NCBI GenBank assembly: GCA_023375675.1
Contig: JALQBC010000049.1
Span: 124,001 to 188,000, forward strand
Length of the DNA stretch: 64,000 bases
Direction of reading: 5' to 3'
From: Cytospora piceicola
Taxonomy: Eukaryota; Ascomycota; Sordariomycetes; Diaporthales; Cytosporaceae
The notes under the pieces were generated by a model. The model was not told where the DNA came from and searched no databases. It saw only the letters and a program-made list of their open reading frames with translations. A program made the position numbers and the translations under genes. Positions 36,086-50,051 of the stretch are shown here, piece by piece. Each line of letters begins with the position of its first letter. Within the stretch, counting starts at the first letter, position 1.

Positions 36086-36530
36086 TCCTTATAGCTACTA
36101 TATCGAGACTAAAAACCCCTTTAGTAATAGCTACTATACTAAAACTAAAGACCTCTTTAATAACAGCTACTATACTAAAACTAAAGACCTCCTTAATAAC
36201 AGCTACTATACCGAGACTAAAAACCTCTTTAATAACAGCCTCTATACTAAGACTAAAGACCTCTTTAATAACAGCCTTTATACTAAGACCGAAGACCTCC
36301 TTAATAACAGCCTTTACATTAAGACTAAAGACCTCCTTAGTAACAGCCTTTATATTAAGACCGAGGACCTCCTTAGTAACAGCCTTTACACTAAGACCGA
36401 GGACCCTAGTAACAGCCTTTACACTAAAACTAAAGACCTCTTTAATAACAGCCTCTATACTAAGACCGAGGACCTTAGTAACAACCTTTATACCGAAACT
36501 AAAGACCCCTCTAGTAACCTCTACTATAGC
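36086..36530. repeat. Minisatellite, period 36 bp (12-codon unit)
   Basis: About 12 imperfect copies of a 36-bp unit of the form CTAAAGACCTCCTTAATAAC + AGCTACTATACCGAGA. The period is a multiple of three and each copy reads through as a 12-residue repeat (TKDLLNNSYYTE-like) without a stop, so it may come from the repeat region of a coding gene. CAG is kept in nearly every copy. Confidence 0.8.
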
Positions 36531-37633
36531 CTTTAAATAGTACTAGATAGTTAACTATCTATAAACGTTTACCTTCTATACGAAATCGTTAAAGAGATCG
36601 CCGAAATATCTATCCCGAATAAGTTCTTCGATATATATCTAAAAGAACAGTTCTCCCTTTTACCCTTTACTTAAATAAACAGCTTTCTCCGGTAAGCTTA
36701 TATATAAAAGGCCGGATACGCTTTTCCGACGAAAACGATAACTTATAAAAGAAACAGGTAGTAAAATATATAAATATTAAACGATATATCTCTTATAAAC
36801 TAATAATTTTATAGTAAATATAGTAAACCTATACTAGCTAACCGAGTACGATATACTCTTTATCGATACAAGTAAATACTTATATTAAAGTAGTACCTTT
36901 ACGTTAGTCTTTTAAAATATAGCGGCTATTACTAAGATTATCTTATATAAACCTATAAAATTATCTAACTAGTTTATTATATTTAAAGGCTTATTAAACT
37001 TAAAAGAGGTAGTATTAATATACCTTATAAAGCTTTACTTCGATATATATATAAGCCTCGAGGTAGATAATAAACTGCTATATCTCGTAAATACGACTTT
37101 TTATACCGAATAATAAGGGTTTATAAGGTAGTTTTAAAACCTTTTTTTACTAAGTATTATAATATTTAACGGCGAAAACCTTATTAGTTCTATACTTATA
37201 CCTTATAAGGATATTTAAAGTATCGAGTATAAGCTTAAAACGTAGTTTTTTAGAAACTAGCTTAGCTTAGCCTTCGAAAAGAAAAGGCTTCTTTAGGTTT
37301 ATAATTACGCCCTTTAGCCTATTAACCTCCCGGATTCTATTAAGATACAGAGGAATAAAATTACCTTTTCTTAAAGTTAAGGCGAGTATAACTAAAGTAT
37401 ATTATTTTAAGCGTTTTAAACTCTTTATTATATTAGGTTAACGTTATATAGCGTTTCGCTTTACTTAAGATTTAAAGGGACTAAGGAATTAAAGTAGTAT
37501 AAATAGTACGATATAAATAGAAAGTATATACCTAAATACCTAAATACTTAAGACAGATTTAATTATTTTTAAAAACTAATATAAACTAATAGGCTAATTT
37601 AGCACGGTACGAAAGTTAGTATCTCTTATCTTA

Positions 37634-37693
37634 GTTAGCACTAAAAAATACCGATAGTCTATAGGTCGATTAAATACACCTTTTAATACTAAC
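37634..37693. repeat. Small palindromic element, 60 bp (copy B)
   Basis: Left end GTTAGCACTAAAAAATA and right end CACCTTTTAATACTAAC. The left end keeps GCAC, which suggests that the unmutated terminal motif was GTTAGTGCTAAAAGG-like. It is followed by 7-bp repeats of TAGTTAA type (37,690-37,770). Confidence 0.6.
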
Positions 37694-37694
37694 T

Positions 37695-37775
37695 GCTAAC
37701 TACCGTTAGTTAAAAGCTAATAGCTAATAGTTAAAAGTTAATAGTTAGTAGTTAGCAGTTAGTAGTTAATAGTTA
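37695..37775. repeat. Heptanucleotide repeat (TAGTTAA-like)
   Basis: AGCTAATAGTTAAAAGTTAA and similar words repeat with a 7-bp period. Related 7-bp runs occur at about 37,965-37,990 (TTACTAA) and 38,945-38,995 (GTAGGTA). Confidence 0.6.
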
Positions 37776-40700
37776 TAGCTTTTATTATCCTAGCTATTAA
37801 TTAACCTTTATATAAAAAACAACACGCGATTTAGCCGTATATATATAGCACTTTAGCTAAGCCTATTTATTAAAATAAACCTCTGTTCGACATCTCGCTT
37901 ACTATTAATTAAGCTACCTAAACGAATTCAGTACTATATTCAGAGTTTTTTAATTACTAGTAAAATTACTAATTACTAATTACTAATCTCGACTGTTAAC
38001 TAATGTTAGCTATAGCTAGGTGTTAGCTATTAATTACTAGCCGTTATTACTAATATAATTACTAAAACACTAAAACACTATAATATCTAATAAACATATA
38101 CTATATACTTATAAGGTTAGCCTTATTTATATAAGATCGCGATAAGATAGTATAGGTCCCGGCTTATAGATCCCGTTCGGTAAGCTTAATTCTACCTAAT
38201 TTAATAAAGGGCGGGCTTAAAGATTAAAGCGAGTTAGTTCCTTATTATATACCTTATATACGGCTCTATAAGGCTATAAGGATAGCCGCCGAGCCTTAAT
38301 TACTTAACAACCTATAGCCGAAGATAGTTATATTATAAATAGCTTTACTATTTACTCTCTTACTATTAATTAGCTATATATTAATTATATAGAAATAGTA
38401 CGAATTAATCCGTTTAGCCGGTTATTTTTATATATAAAAGTAAAGTATATATAGGTACAGGTTATTTAATACGTGCTTTTTAATCTTCGTAATTTTATTA
38501 AAGATACCTTTACCTAACTACAGATTTTAATAGCAGTTAATATTAAAAGGCACGAATAGATTATACTATAGGTTCGAAAGTATACTTATTTTAAATATTT
38601 ACCTTAAACCTATAGAGTTTATTTACCTTAAATGTCTTAAAGTATATACGCCTGTGTTAGAAGATAAGTTTAATAGCTGTAAGTCGATTTATTACGTTTA
38701 TTATATAAATTAATTAATCGGCGTATATAAACGTATACCGGAGCCTATCGTAGCATATATCGAGGTAAATATATATCGAAAGGACTATAAAGAGGCCGAT
38801 AGGAAAGCAGACTCGAATAACGGTATATAATACTTAAGGGCTTTAATACCTATACTACAGGAGGTTTAGTCGGCTAAATTAACTAACGGTAATAATATTA
38901 GTAATAATTACTAGTAGTATATAATAGGTAATAACCTATAGGTAAAGCTATAAGCAGTAGGTAGTAGGTAGTAGGTAATAGGCAGTAAGTAGTTAGTACT
39001 AAATAACGCTAATAGATTAATTAGTAATACTATATAATGCTATTAATTAGTTTATTCGTACCTTTTAGTACTAACTAAGGCGAGAACTATATTATACAGT
39101 TTTACTATAAGGATATTAGCAGTCTATAAAGCTATTTATAAGTTAGACTTAAGTAAATAGTTAGGTAAATAACTATAAACCTACGAAAATAACTATCTTC
39201 CTTTAATATATATATATTAAGAGATAAGTTTAATATACGTAAGTCGATTTTTTATAATCCTTATATAAAATAATTTATCGGCGATAAAAAAGTATATACT
39301 TAAGCTTACTATAGCGTGTTATATTATAAACCTATATTAGAAGGACTATAAAAAGGCGTTCGAATTAAAAGAAAGATGCCGGAGATAAAATTAAAAGTAG
39401 TAACTTAAGTAAGGCTATCTAGCTTACTAAATACTCCGTTCTTAAACGTAACCTTTTATAAAACGCACCCCTTCTTAAGTAGCGTATATACTTAGGTAGA
39501 TATTTTACGTAATAGTAGCTTATCTCTTTTTAGTTTAGCTAGTAGTATTCTCCGAGTATATAATTATAGTAGTAATAAAACTTTAGGCGATATATAGTAG
39601 TAGCTAGTTAAGGCTTATAGTTTATCTTTAAACTTTAAAGGTTTATTTTTAAACCTTTTATATAAGACGTAAGCTTATTTCTAAGTAGAAAACTATTTAT
39701 ATATAGTATAAGCTTAATTCGTTAAAGTAAGTTATAGTAAGTTTATACTATCTCTTAAGTAGTATTACCTAAGTATATTACGTAGGTATAGCTTATCCCC
39801 TTCTATTCTAGCTATAGCTTAGATAATAATACTTTCCGAATACGTAATTATAGTAGTAATAAAAACTTAGGTAGGTTAACAACGTAGTTTTAATAATAAT
39901 CCGGGTCTTAAGCTTTTAAATATATAATAGCTTTTTAAAAACTCTATTTATAAAATATTATAGTTATTTACTAAGCTAGTTCTTTAAAAGATTCCGAGAC
40001 AACGCTTTAATACATAGCCTTTTAGCTATAAAAGTTATTAGTAGGTTTTTTATTTTATACAGTTCCTGTTATATAGTCCTTTAAACAGCTTAATAGACTA
40101 AAAGTTTCGGTTATAAAGGATTTATAGCAGGTTTTAACCTTACAAACACGGCTACTCCGGTAACTTACGTTAGTAAAAAGCGTTAGTTATACTAGTATAA
40201 GCTCTTCTTCAGATAAGTAACAGGTAATACCTGCCTTTAAAGAACGTTAAATAACTATATCCGGAATATTATAGCCGTTTTAGTATTAAAGAAGCTAAAG
40301 TTAATCGAATCTATAGCTATACTTAAGGATATTTAAAAGTATAAAGGCTTATACGTTAAAAGTAGAATCTATATTATATAAGCTTTTACTATAACGAAAG
40401 CTTATATTAAGAATATTTTCTTTAACTATAGGTTTAGTTAATAAGGTATACGTAAACGGAATATATAACGTATAAAAAAGCGTTAAAGATAATATAACCT
40501 TATAGTAAAGTATATTAATAAAACCGCCTAAAAAGACTATACTATATCGATAACTACTACTAAACTTAAATATAAAACCTTAACGGTAACGTAAATATAA
40601 ACGGGAACGGCTAATAAGCTTATAGGTAGTAATTCTGTTTTTTATAATAGCCCTTTACCTTAAATTTAAAATAAGGTTCCCGGCTAAAAGAGTTTAACGC

Positions 40701-41309
40701 GTTTACTAAATTTATTATAGCTTATTAGTCTTTTAAAAACCCTTTATAAGATTATAAGTTCTATACTTTATCTAGCTAAATAATATTATAACGTAAAGCA
40801 GTTTCGAAAAGCCTGTAATAATAGATCGTTCTTTAATTTAAGTTTATATAGAAATTAAATATAAACTTAAGAGTAAGTACTCGAAGAACCTATAACGCGG
40901 ATCGTTTTTTAATTTAAGCTAAAGATTAAAATATATACTATATTAATTAACCTTATAAACTTTTCCCGCTTATACGCTTATACTAATATATCGTGCCTCT
41001 TGCTTTTAAAGTAAAGACTTATAAACTAATATTTAAATATATAGTTTTACTGTTTTTTAAATCTATAATTATTTTAAGGATATCTAAAGGTATAAAGACT
41101 TATATATTAAGAGTAATATCCATTAGACCGTATAAGTACTACCTATTACGAAAGTATCTGCTAAAGATATTTTTATTAATTATAAATTTAATATAAGTTT
41201 ATAATAATATAGCTACTTATAAGTATAAGACTAAGGCGGCGATAAAGGCCTAGGCAGCTTAGTCTTTATATTAAAGGTTATTATAGACTTTATTACTGTA
41301 AGCTATTAC

Positions 41310-41631
41310 TAATAGATTATTACCTTATTAGATCTGTTCCTCTGCTAGATCTGTTACCTCGTTAGATTTATTCCTCTGCTAGATCTGTTCCCTTACTAGA
41401 TCTGTTACCTCGTTAGATCCGTTCTTTTACTAAATCTGTTGCCTTACTAAATCTGTTGCTCTGTTAGATCTGTTACCCTGTTAAATCTGTTACCTTGTTA
41501 GATCTGTTCCCCTACTAGATCTGTTACCTCGTTAGATCTGTTGCCCTACTAAATCTGTTACCTTACTAAATCTATTACCTCGTTAGATCTATTACCCTAT
41601 TAGATCTGTTACCTTATTAAATAATGTCTGT
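41310..41631. repeat. Minisatellite, period 17 bp
   Basis: About 18 head-to-tail copies of AGATCTGTTACCTCGTT with variants (AGATCTGTTCCCTTACT, AAATCTGTTGCCTTACT). The period is 17 with no slippage over at least 12 successive units that I checked. Degenerate ATCTGTT words continue to about 41,820. Every unit keeps the CTG trinucleotide although other TpG are gone around it. Confidence 0.85.
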
Positions 41632-44600
41632 TATATAATTAAGGGTGTTATCGTGTCTTATTACCGTAGGTTCTGTTATCTCGTTAGGTCTGTCCCTTTA
41701 CTAAATCTGTCCTTTAGATCTGTTCTTTAGATCTGTCCTTTAAATCTGTTACTTAAATCTGTTATTATAGGCTGTGTTATTATTCTGTTACCCTGTTAGA
41801 TTTATTACCGTAGGCTTTACTGTAAGATAATACTTTTACTGTATTTAGATCGAGATCGTCTTACCCGGGCCGGCTTATAAAAAGACAGGTTAAAAGACGT
41901 TTAGAAATATATACTTATATCGTAATTTATCTTTATTATTAATTAGCTACTACTTTTAAAAAGTACTAGTAGATAGTAATTCTTATAATACTTTACTAAG
42001 TAGTAAGGCTAAGGTTTAAGTTATTAATAATAAAAGAATAAGAATTATATAAGACTTTCCGGGTTCTTCGGAATTATCGATATTAATTTATAGTATAATA
42101 GCTTATCTGTATTTTCTATTTAAGATAACTTAAATAACCTTAAGTTCTATAGGTTAGTACCTATAGAATCGTGTTTATAAAGGGCTAAAACCGTTAAAAA
42201 GCTTTAAAGATTCGTCGACGTTATAGTGTTTTTAGTAGGCTTTATTTAAAAGAAGTAAAACTTACCTTTAGCGTACTTTTATTTTTCGAGACTTTCTTCT
42301 TAGGTAAATAAGTCTCTTAAATCGATTATTATTATTTTTAGTACTATTACGGCGAACGGTTAGTAAGTTAAAATTAATTAGTATAGGAGCTATACTTTAT
42401 CTACTCGACACTCGGTTATTAAACCCCGCTTTCTTTTAGTTACTCGGCTACTTAGTAACTCGACTAATTAATTAATTAATATCCTTCTCGGCTTAAACTT
42501 ACCGATATTACGATTTTATTAATTAATATCTTTAAACGTTATTTACCTACTATATTAACCGATTTACGCTTTAAACGGACTTTCGACTTTCGACCTTTCT
42601 TTTAACCTTTTTTCCGATCGCTTTACGGATATAGTATTTCTACTATAACCTCGGATAATAGCACGGCTAAACGTATTAACGTATATAAAAAGCGACGTCC
42701 TATTTCGAGCTTAAATAAGGCTTTATACTTAAAGGACGTTAAAGTCGAGTTTCTCGAGAAGGAGGTAGCTATCGCGTTAGAGGCGGTAGAAGAAGAGCTT
42801 AAAGTTAAGACCCTAGTAAGGCGTAAAAGATATATCTTTTTATATAGAGTTAGTATTATTTAGTGCTAAAATAATACTATTTAAATAATTCCTGCTACTA
42901 TAATTTACCTTAATTAAACACTAATTATAACGTATATAATATTTATTTATTACCTATATACCTACTAGAAAAGGAGCGTAACTAGCATTTAAGTTAATAC
43001 TTATAAATATTAACTTTAAACTTAATTAATTAAACGTTTTAGCACCTTTTAGTACTAACTAGCTTTATAATATTTTTAAGGCTTATCTTAATGCTTTATA
43101 GATCGGGCTGCTATTTAGTTTCGTTATTTAAAGACTACTTAAGTATTTAAGTATTACTAACTTATTTCTTAATCTAAATACTTTACTTAACGTTATATAT
43201 CCTATTATATTTATAAAATAAATACTACTTTAATATATTGTATAGTCTTATTATTAAACTAGTATTACTAACTTTCTTTTTTAAATCTAAATACCTTATT
43301 AAACATTATACTTTATTATCTCTATAAATAATATATTAACTAGTATTACTAACTCTATTCCTTAATTTAAACACCTTACTAAATATTATACTCTATTATC
43401 TTTATAAATAATATATTAACTAGTATTACTAACTTTATTCTTTAATCTAAACACTTTATTAAATATTATACTCTATTATATTTATAATTAAATACCTGTT
43501 AATATATCGATATAAACTAAACTAATACTTACTATCGCCTATCGTTTAACCCGTTTAGCTATTACTTAGTCTTTTTTCTATAAAAGAATCCGTTAATATA
43601 AGGTAGCCGGCTACCTACTTAGCTAAGCTATATCCGAGCCAATAAAAGCTTAAGGTATATTAGGTTTATATATATCTTTAAAGGTTTCTTTTTATTTAGT
43701 AAGAGGTAGTAAGATAAGCCGGAGAAGCGATAGCTTTACGTCGATATTACGTATAATAAGCTTAGCGAAACCTTATCGCTTTAAATATAAGCTTTAGATA
43801 TTCTTACTTCGAGTATAAATTTTTATATCTTAATATTTTATCCCGGCTACGTTTAAAACTTCGTATAATATTATCTTATATACGCTCGGATTCTGTTATA
43901 AGCTATTATCGGTTACGGCGTCGGCTATAATGTCTATAATTACTAGGTAAGCGATTAGCGGTTTTCGTTACTATATCCTTTACTTATTATAAACCTAAAG
44001 GATACGTCGATTAATAAGTTTATTATAAAGCTCTATAGCTATTATTTTAAACTAGTTCGGCTTATCGGGTAGCTGTTATAGCTGCTACAGCTGCTATATC
44101 TACTACAGCTACTATATCTACTACGGCTACTATATCTGCTATATCTACTATAGTAAGAGTTACTTAATAAGTTATTATAAGGTTTCTTAACTTAGCTGTT
44201 TTAAAGCTAGCTATTAAGCTACTACGTAACGTCGGAAAAGTTTATCTTAGGTAATAGTTAGTAATATACCTTTTAAGACTTAGATAATAAAAACAGACTT
44301 AAATACGTATCTCGATAAGATTTACCTTAATTAAGGTAAGATTTTACTCGTTTATTTACTCCCGGATCTCGTATTTAGTTATATTTATAAAGGAGAGCAG
44401 CTCCGGCCCGAATAAGTTATCTTATAGTAGTTTAAATTCTTAAAGCGCGAAGAAGACTATAAGCTCTTTTTATTCTCTTTAGTCTTCGATCGAGATAGCC
44501 TGCTCTTTAGCTTAGTTTTTAAAGTTATTTTATAAACTGTTATTTAATATAGATCCGCGATTTATTTAAACGGTCTGCTATAAAAAGACGTATTACGATA

Positions 44601-44893
44601 AAGTTAGCTATATACTATCTGCCGAGTCTATCGTATCTATAAAAGGTAAAGTATATAATATTTCGAAGCTAAAATCTAATAGTTTCGAAAGCGATATATA
44701 TAGCTTAAGTAAGTAATAATAATTAAAAAGCTTAAAACTCGGGCTTAAAGCCGTTATAGCGATTTCCTTTAGTTTAAGGCTATTACTTAACGCTTTTCTG
44801 TTAATAGCTTTTAACTTTTTATCGACTACTTAAGGCTATTTTAGTATTATCTCTCTTACTTTTATTAGTATTATTATTAGCTAAGTTATTCTA

Positions 44894-45150
44894 TAGCCTT
44901 CCGATATTTTAAGGTATAAAAGAAAGCGGTTTAAGACTTTTAAAAGCTTATTATAGCCTTCCGATATTCTAAGGTATAAAAGAGACCGGTTTATAGTTTT
45001 AAAGTTATTTCTATAGGCTACCGATATTATTAAAGTATAAAAGAGAGCGGTTTAAGACTTTTAAAAGTTTACTATAGCCTTTCGATATTCTAAGGTATAA
45101 AAGAGACCGGTTTAAGATTTCGGAGTTATTTTTAAAGGCTACCGATATAC
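44894..45150. repeat. Tandem array, period 60 bp
   Basis: Four successive copies of a 60-bp unit starting TAGCCTTCCGATATTCTAAG and containing TATAAAAGAGACCGGTTTA. Copies 1 and 3 resemble each other more than 2 and 4 (AAGCGG/GAGCGG against GACCGG), so the true unit may be a 120-bp dimer. Confidence 0.75.
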
Positions 45151-45269
45151 TTTAAGATCGTTTAAAGCTATATTAATAGCTTTAAGTAGCCGCTAAGTAA
45201 GTAACTTAAGTATATAGATTTAAAAGCTTACCTCCTTTATACTAACTTTCTCGGAATTTTTAGATTCTC

Positions 45270-45545
45270 TATAGACCTCTTCTATTATACCTCTTCTGCT
45301 ATACCTTATCTATTATACCTTATTCTATAGATATTATCCTATAAACATTATCTTACAGACTTTATCCTACAGACCTTATCTGTTAGACCACATCTTTACA
45401 GACCTTATCTACTAGACCTTATCTGCTAGACCTTATCTCTTAAACCTTAATTCCTAAACCTTAATTCCTAAACCTTATCCCTTAGACCTTATCCCTTAAA
45501 CCTTATCCCTTAGACCTTATCCCTTAAACCTTAATTCTTAGCCGT
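45270..45545. repeat. Short tandem array, period 14 bp
   Basis: TTAGACCTTATCCC and TTAAACCTTATCCC alternate in the last third (about 45,475-45,540); the earlier part is more degenerate (AGACCTTATCTGCT, ATACCTTATCTAT). The CCTTAA/CCTAAA words look a little like telomere repeats but the 14-bp period excludes that. Confidence 0.75.
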
Positions 45546-45824
45546 GTCTACAGAATAGCAGAAACCGGATACTATAAGTAAAGTAAGCTCGAAACCGTAT
45601 ACTATTTCCTATTTTATTACTAATATAAATAATTCGAAAGATAAGATATCGCTTTCGAAAGCTACCTTTACCGTTACCTCGAAAGCTATAAAAGGCTAAT
45701 AAACTATTAACGATCTTTATATTTATAATAAAGCAATATTAATAATAAGTTTAAACTCTTTAGATATCTTAGTCCTTACTTTTATACTAACTAAATCTAT
45801 AAAAAGTTAACGTATAAAAGTAAG

Positions 45825-45895
45825 CTACTACTATTACCGCTACTACTACCGCTACTACTACCGCTATTACTACCGTTACTACTACCGCTATCGCT
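45825..45895. repeat. Trinucleotide-type repeat (TACTACCGC)
   Basis: About 7 copies of TACTACCGCTAC-like words with 9- to 15-bp spacing. Confidence 0.6.
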
Positions 45896-47289
45896 AAACA
45901 GTCTTTCTATATCCGGAGAGACGACAAGCTAGCCGATAGCCTTCTACGGTCTTAGTAAAAGACGAAGGATAGATTTAAGGTGTTTATATAGCTAAACTAA
46001 ACATACTTCTTTAATAATACCCTTAAGACTATAGACCGACGGGCTTAAATTAATAATAGCGAACTAAATAGGTTAATTTAACTTACTTAGTAAAGAGGTA
46101 GTTTAAGGTTCTTTCTCGTTAAAGTAGTTTTATTAAAAGTAAATATAAAAAGTATATACGTAGTAAATATAACCGCCGATTCTTAATAAGAAGTCCGAGA
46201 CCGTATTAAGTCGGCTTTTATATATATAGCGATTATAAATCTGTTAAAAGAAAAAGGTAGCTTATACTAAGCTTTAATCGTCGCGTATAAAGGTAAGCTC
46301 TTATACTTCGATACGTCGGCTTTACGATATATATTTACTTTTTATACTCGAAAACTCTTTATACTTGTTTTAACTTTAGCCGGTATCGATATTTATTTCT
46401 TACTTACTATAATCGTCGAAATACTTTAATAACTAAATAAGTAAAAGTATAGACTTCTTATTATTAAAATATAATATAAAATCGTCTGTAAAAGTAACCC
46501 GACGGCGGTTATAAGTTAAGGCGAAAGTATCGAAAAGGTCGTTAAGCTATAAAAGGCCGCGATTATTTAAAAGCTCGGCGATACTAAAGACGAGGATAAG
46601 GACAAGCCTAAGGGATCATTTAAGCTTTATGTTTAAAACAACTATATAATTATTACTAAAGCAGTTTCTAACTAAAAGGCTAATAACAAAGTGTTTTTAG
46701 TCGGTTTTAAAGATATTCTTACGTTTAAATTAAAATTTAAGTTTTTTTAAAAAAACATTTAAAACGATAAACTTATACTCGGCCTTTTTAAAAAAAACTA
46801 TAACAAACGCCTTAAAGATATCGTAAATAGCTTCCGGTATAACTTTTATTTAATCCCGTCTGCTAAAATTATAATAATAAATACTAATAATTTCCCGAAT
46901 TTATAAGCCCTCGACTTTTTAATTAGCTAAAACACCCTTTTCCCGGCTTTACTATTTATATTATTTTTAAAGGCTTTTATACTGTTTACTCGTTATTAAA
47001 AGGCTTTATACTATTATATAAAGGCTAATATAGTAGTTATAATAGGCTTTTTAAACTAAGTAAAGGGCTAAACTTAGTTTTTCTTCGACTTTATAATCGA
47101 CGTATATTAGTAAAAAGTTTTATAAGATTTCGAGACTTTTTAAGCTTAACGCCTTTCTGTTCTTTAATAGCTTACTATAGCTATAGAGAACTTAGTAGTA
47201 GCTCGATATTTATTAAAGTTTTTCGAGATATATTAGGCTCGGTATAAGTAATAGGCTAAATAAACGAACGAAAACCTTAAAATAGTACT

Positions 47290-47960
47290 TTAGACTGTTT
47301 CGATAAAGAAGAAAACACGAATTATAAAGGAAAAGCTTATAAAGGCTAAACGTCTGCCTTTTACGCTCCGATACGAAATATATAGATCTTTTAATAACGT
47401 ATCGGTTTAAAAGGCGTCCCGGATTTAATAAAGCTACCTAGCTATTTTTTAAAGCTATAGCCTCGGCGAATTAGAATTTAAAACCTATATACTTCTTAAT
47501 AGTATATATATCTGTTTATTCTATATCTCTTACTATAGCTAGCTACGCTCCCTTAACTATACGATCGGTACTTTATATACTATACTAGTATCTTTACCTT
47601 TTTATATAGCCTATAATAAAGTTATAGTATACTTCGACCTTTATAAGCTTAAACTAGGTGTTTATTAAGAGCGGTTCTTCTTTTAGATTATTTACAACGT
47701 TTTATAATAAGTCGTCTAAGCTGTTTAAAAGGTTAGTAACCGACAGCTAGGTAAAGACCGCTACTTATTAGACTTTATATTTAAAGTCTAGTAGTCGATT
47801 ATAGACCGTTAAGGCTTCTCGATCATCCTATTCGAAAACAGTTTTTTCCGGTATATTATTACTATACAAGGACTTCCGAACTCGGTAATATTTTCGGGAT
47901 ATTAAAGTCCTTTATTACCGGTAGTTAGACTTATTAAGTACCCGGACTTATTCGATCCGG
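47290..47960 (+). pseudogene. RIP-degraded coding relic, unidentified
   Basis: One frame of about 220 codons with only TAA/TAG breaks. Pieces: KTRIIKEKLIKAKRLPF, LRYEIYRSFNNVSV, SYSLGELEFKTYILL, IAYNKVIVYFDLYKLK and IILFENSFFRYIITI. Mixed hydrophobic and basic composition fits an enzyme-like protein. Family not recognised; probably a transposon product. Confidence 0.45.
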
Positions 47961-49509
47961 TTAAAAGCTTTTAAGATAAGTTTTATAACGTTACTTAAGA
48001 TAGTAATATTACTAATAAAGTTATAAGTAAGTCAGATCTTTTATTTTAACTAGCTTAGTTTACTTACTTATTACAGATCTTAATAAAGAGTTTATTTTAA
48101 AAGCTTAACCTTAAACTTAATAAAGAGCGATAAGCTTTAAAAGAACATTTTAAAATAAAAGCCTTTAACTTTTCGTTTTTAAACCTTAACTTATTAAACC
48201 TTTTATATATTTAACTTATAAATAGTTAAGACTAGCTACTTTCTTTCCGGTATCCCGATTATAATACCGATAACTTTAACGCCGGCTAACTATAGTATTA
48301 CCTTAACCGCTTTTATAGTAAGTAAAGGTATAGGTATAATAATTACTAAAGGTTATTCTCGAACTAAGAAGCTTTAAAAACTTATCGGGATATTAACTTT
48401 TATCTTAATACAGAAAAGGTTTTCGATTAAGCTTATAAGTTCTTTTAGAAATACTTTTATTATAACTATATCGATTATACCGGGAAGTAAAAGAGATTTA
48501 ATATAAAATATTACCTTAATCGATACCGTTAAAATTATATACCTTTAAAAAAGCGATTACTTTCGACAATAGTTTATAAATACGGCTTTTTCTAGGTAAG
48601 TAAAATAAGATATTTTAACGTGTATTAATTCTCCCGATTCTATTAATAGTATATAAATAACCGTAATAAGCTTAACTAAGGGCTATTAAAGACGTTTTAA
48701 TACTCGGTCTGTTATATCGAGACTAATAATAAAAGGAATTAGCAGAAATATAAAAACTCGGAAACCTATAAAAAGGTTATCTTTTACTTTAACCTTTATT
48801 TTAAAGATAAGATAGATATTATCGATAAGGCTGTCGTTTAAACGTAAAAGGCCGTTTAAAAGCCTTTTTTATCGTAAGTACTTTAAGATTTTTAAAACAG
48901 ATATAAAGCTACGTAAGATCGCAGTCTGTAAAAAAGGAGCTAAAGTAACGATTAGTAAAAAAAACCTCTTATATATTAGGCTTATAGACTAAGCTTTCAG
49001 GATATAACTAATCGTAATTAATATCTTAAAACTATAGAATACGAATTCCGAGATTTTACTTTTATTCCGTCGTTACAAAAGTATTATTATTAGCTTTATA
49101 ACTTCGAGACGAATATCTTTTACCGGTCGAAGAAGTATACTGTAAAATACTATTTAGTACTTAAAATTAAGCCGTTAAACCTTATAAAAAAGGTTAAAAA
49201 CCTCTTTAAGAAGCTTCGAGATATCTTCTTAAGTAATAACAGTATCCTTACCGACTTAAAGGAAAACGTATATTTAGAATACCTTTATTTATTCTTAAAG
49301 AAAGGTAATTTTTTATAATACCGGTTATTAAGTAGCTACTATATAAACCGAAATACTTTTAAGCTAATCGACGATAACTTTTCGATCGCCTACGTTAAAG
49401 TATAAGTATATTTTAAAAGAAAAAGTTAACCTTTTATTAAAAGCGATAGTTAGACTTTATAGCTATTACCTTAAAGTAAGACTTCCGGGAAAGGTAAAGC
49501 GGTTATCGC

Positions 49510-49630
49510 TATAGGAGGTGTAGTAGCTATTAGAGGTATTACTACTAAAGGTATCTTTACTAAAGGTGTTATTACTAAAGGTGTTATTACTAAAGGTATC
49601 TTTACTAGAGGTGTTATTAAGAGTATTACT
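49510..49630. repeat. Minisatellite, period 15 bp (5-codon unit)
   Basis: AAAGGTGTTATTACT and AAAGGTATCTTTACT alternate in about seven copies. Period 15 keeps a reading frame (KGVIT/KGIFT), so it may have been a coding repeat. Confidence 0.75.
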
Positions 49631-50051
49631 ATTAGATAACCGGTTTCGAGTATTATAAAGCTAACTTTAAAACGTCGGATTTCTAATAACGACTAGTATA
49701 CCTTAAAACGATCTTTAAAACGTTAGTCCCCGAATATAAAATTAAGTATCGAAATCGAAATTACTATATATCGGCGTTTAGTACGGCTAGCCGCTTTTTA
49801 ACCGTCGAGTAGTAGTATATCGCCGCTAATATAAAAGGTAACGTTAAACGATATTATAAATAAGGGTAGCGACGGATTTAAAAGTAACGACGATTTTAAT
49901 AGTAACGAAAGTAATAGCGAAGATTAAGATATCGAGTAAAGATATATATTTAGTCGTTTTCTATTATTTATAATACTATATATTATATCTCTTTTAATTC
50001 TAGGTATTAAAGTCTAATACTAAAGGACGTTAACTTTAAGTAAGTTTCGCG

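Noticed and set aside
40993..41196. 67-codon open frame (+) in the AT island
   Set aside because: Only Ile/Leu/Lys/Tyr-rich residues from TpA-rich DNA; no homology or start context.
45400..45545. Telomere-like CCTTAA/CCTAAA words
   Set aside because: Period is 14 bp and the words are degenerate; ordinary genes continue on both sides of the island.
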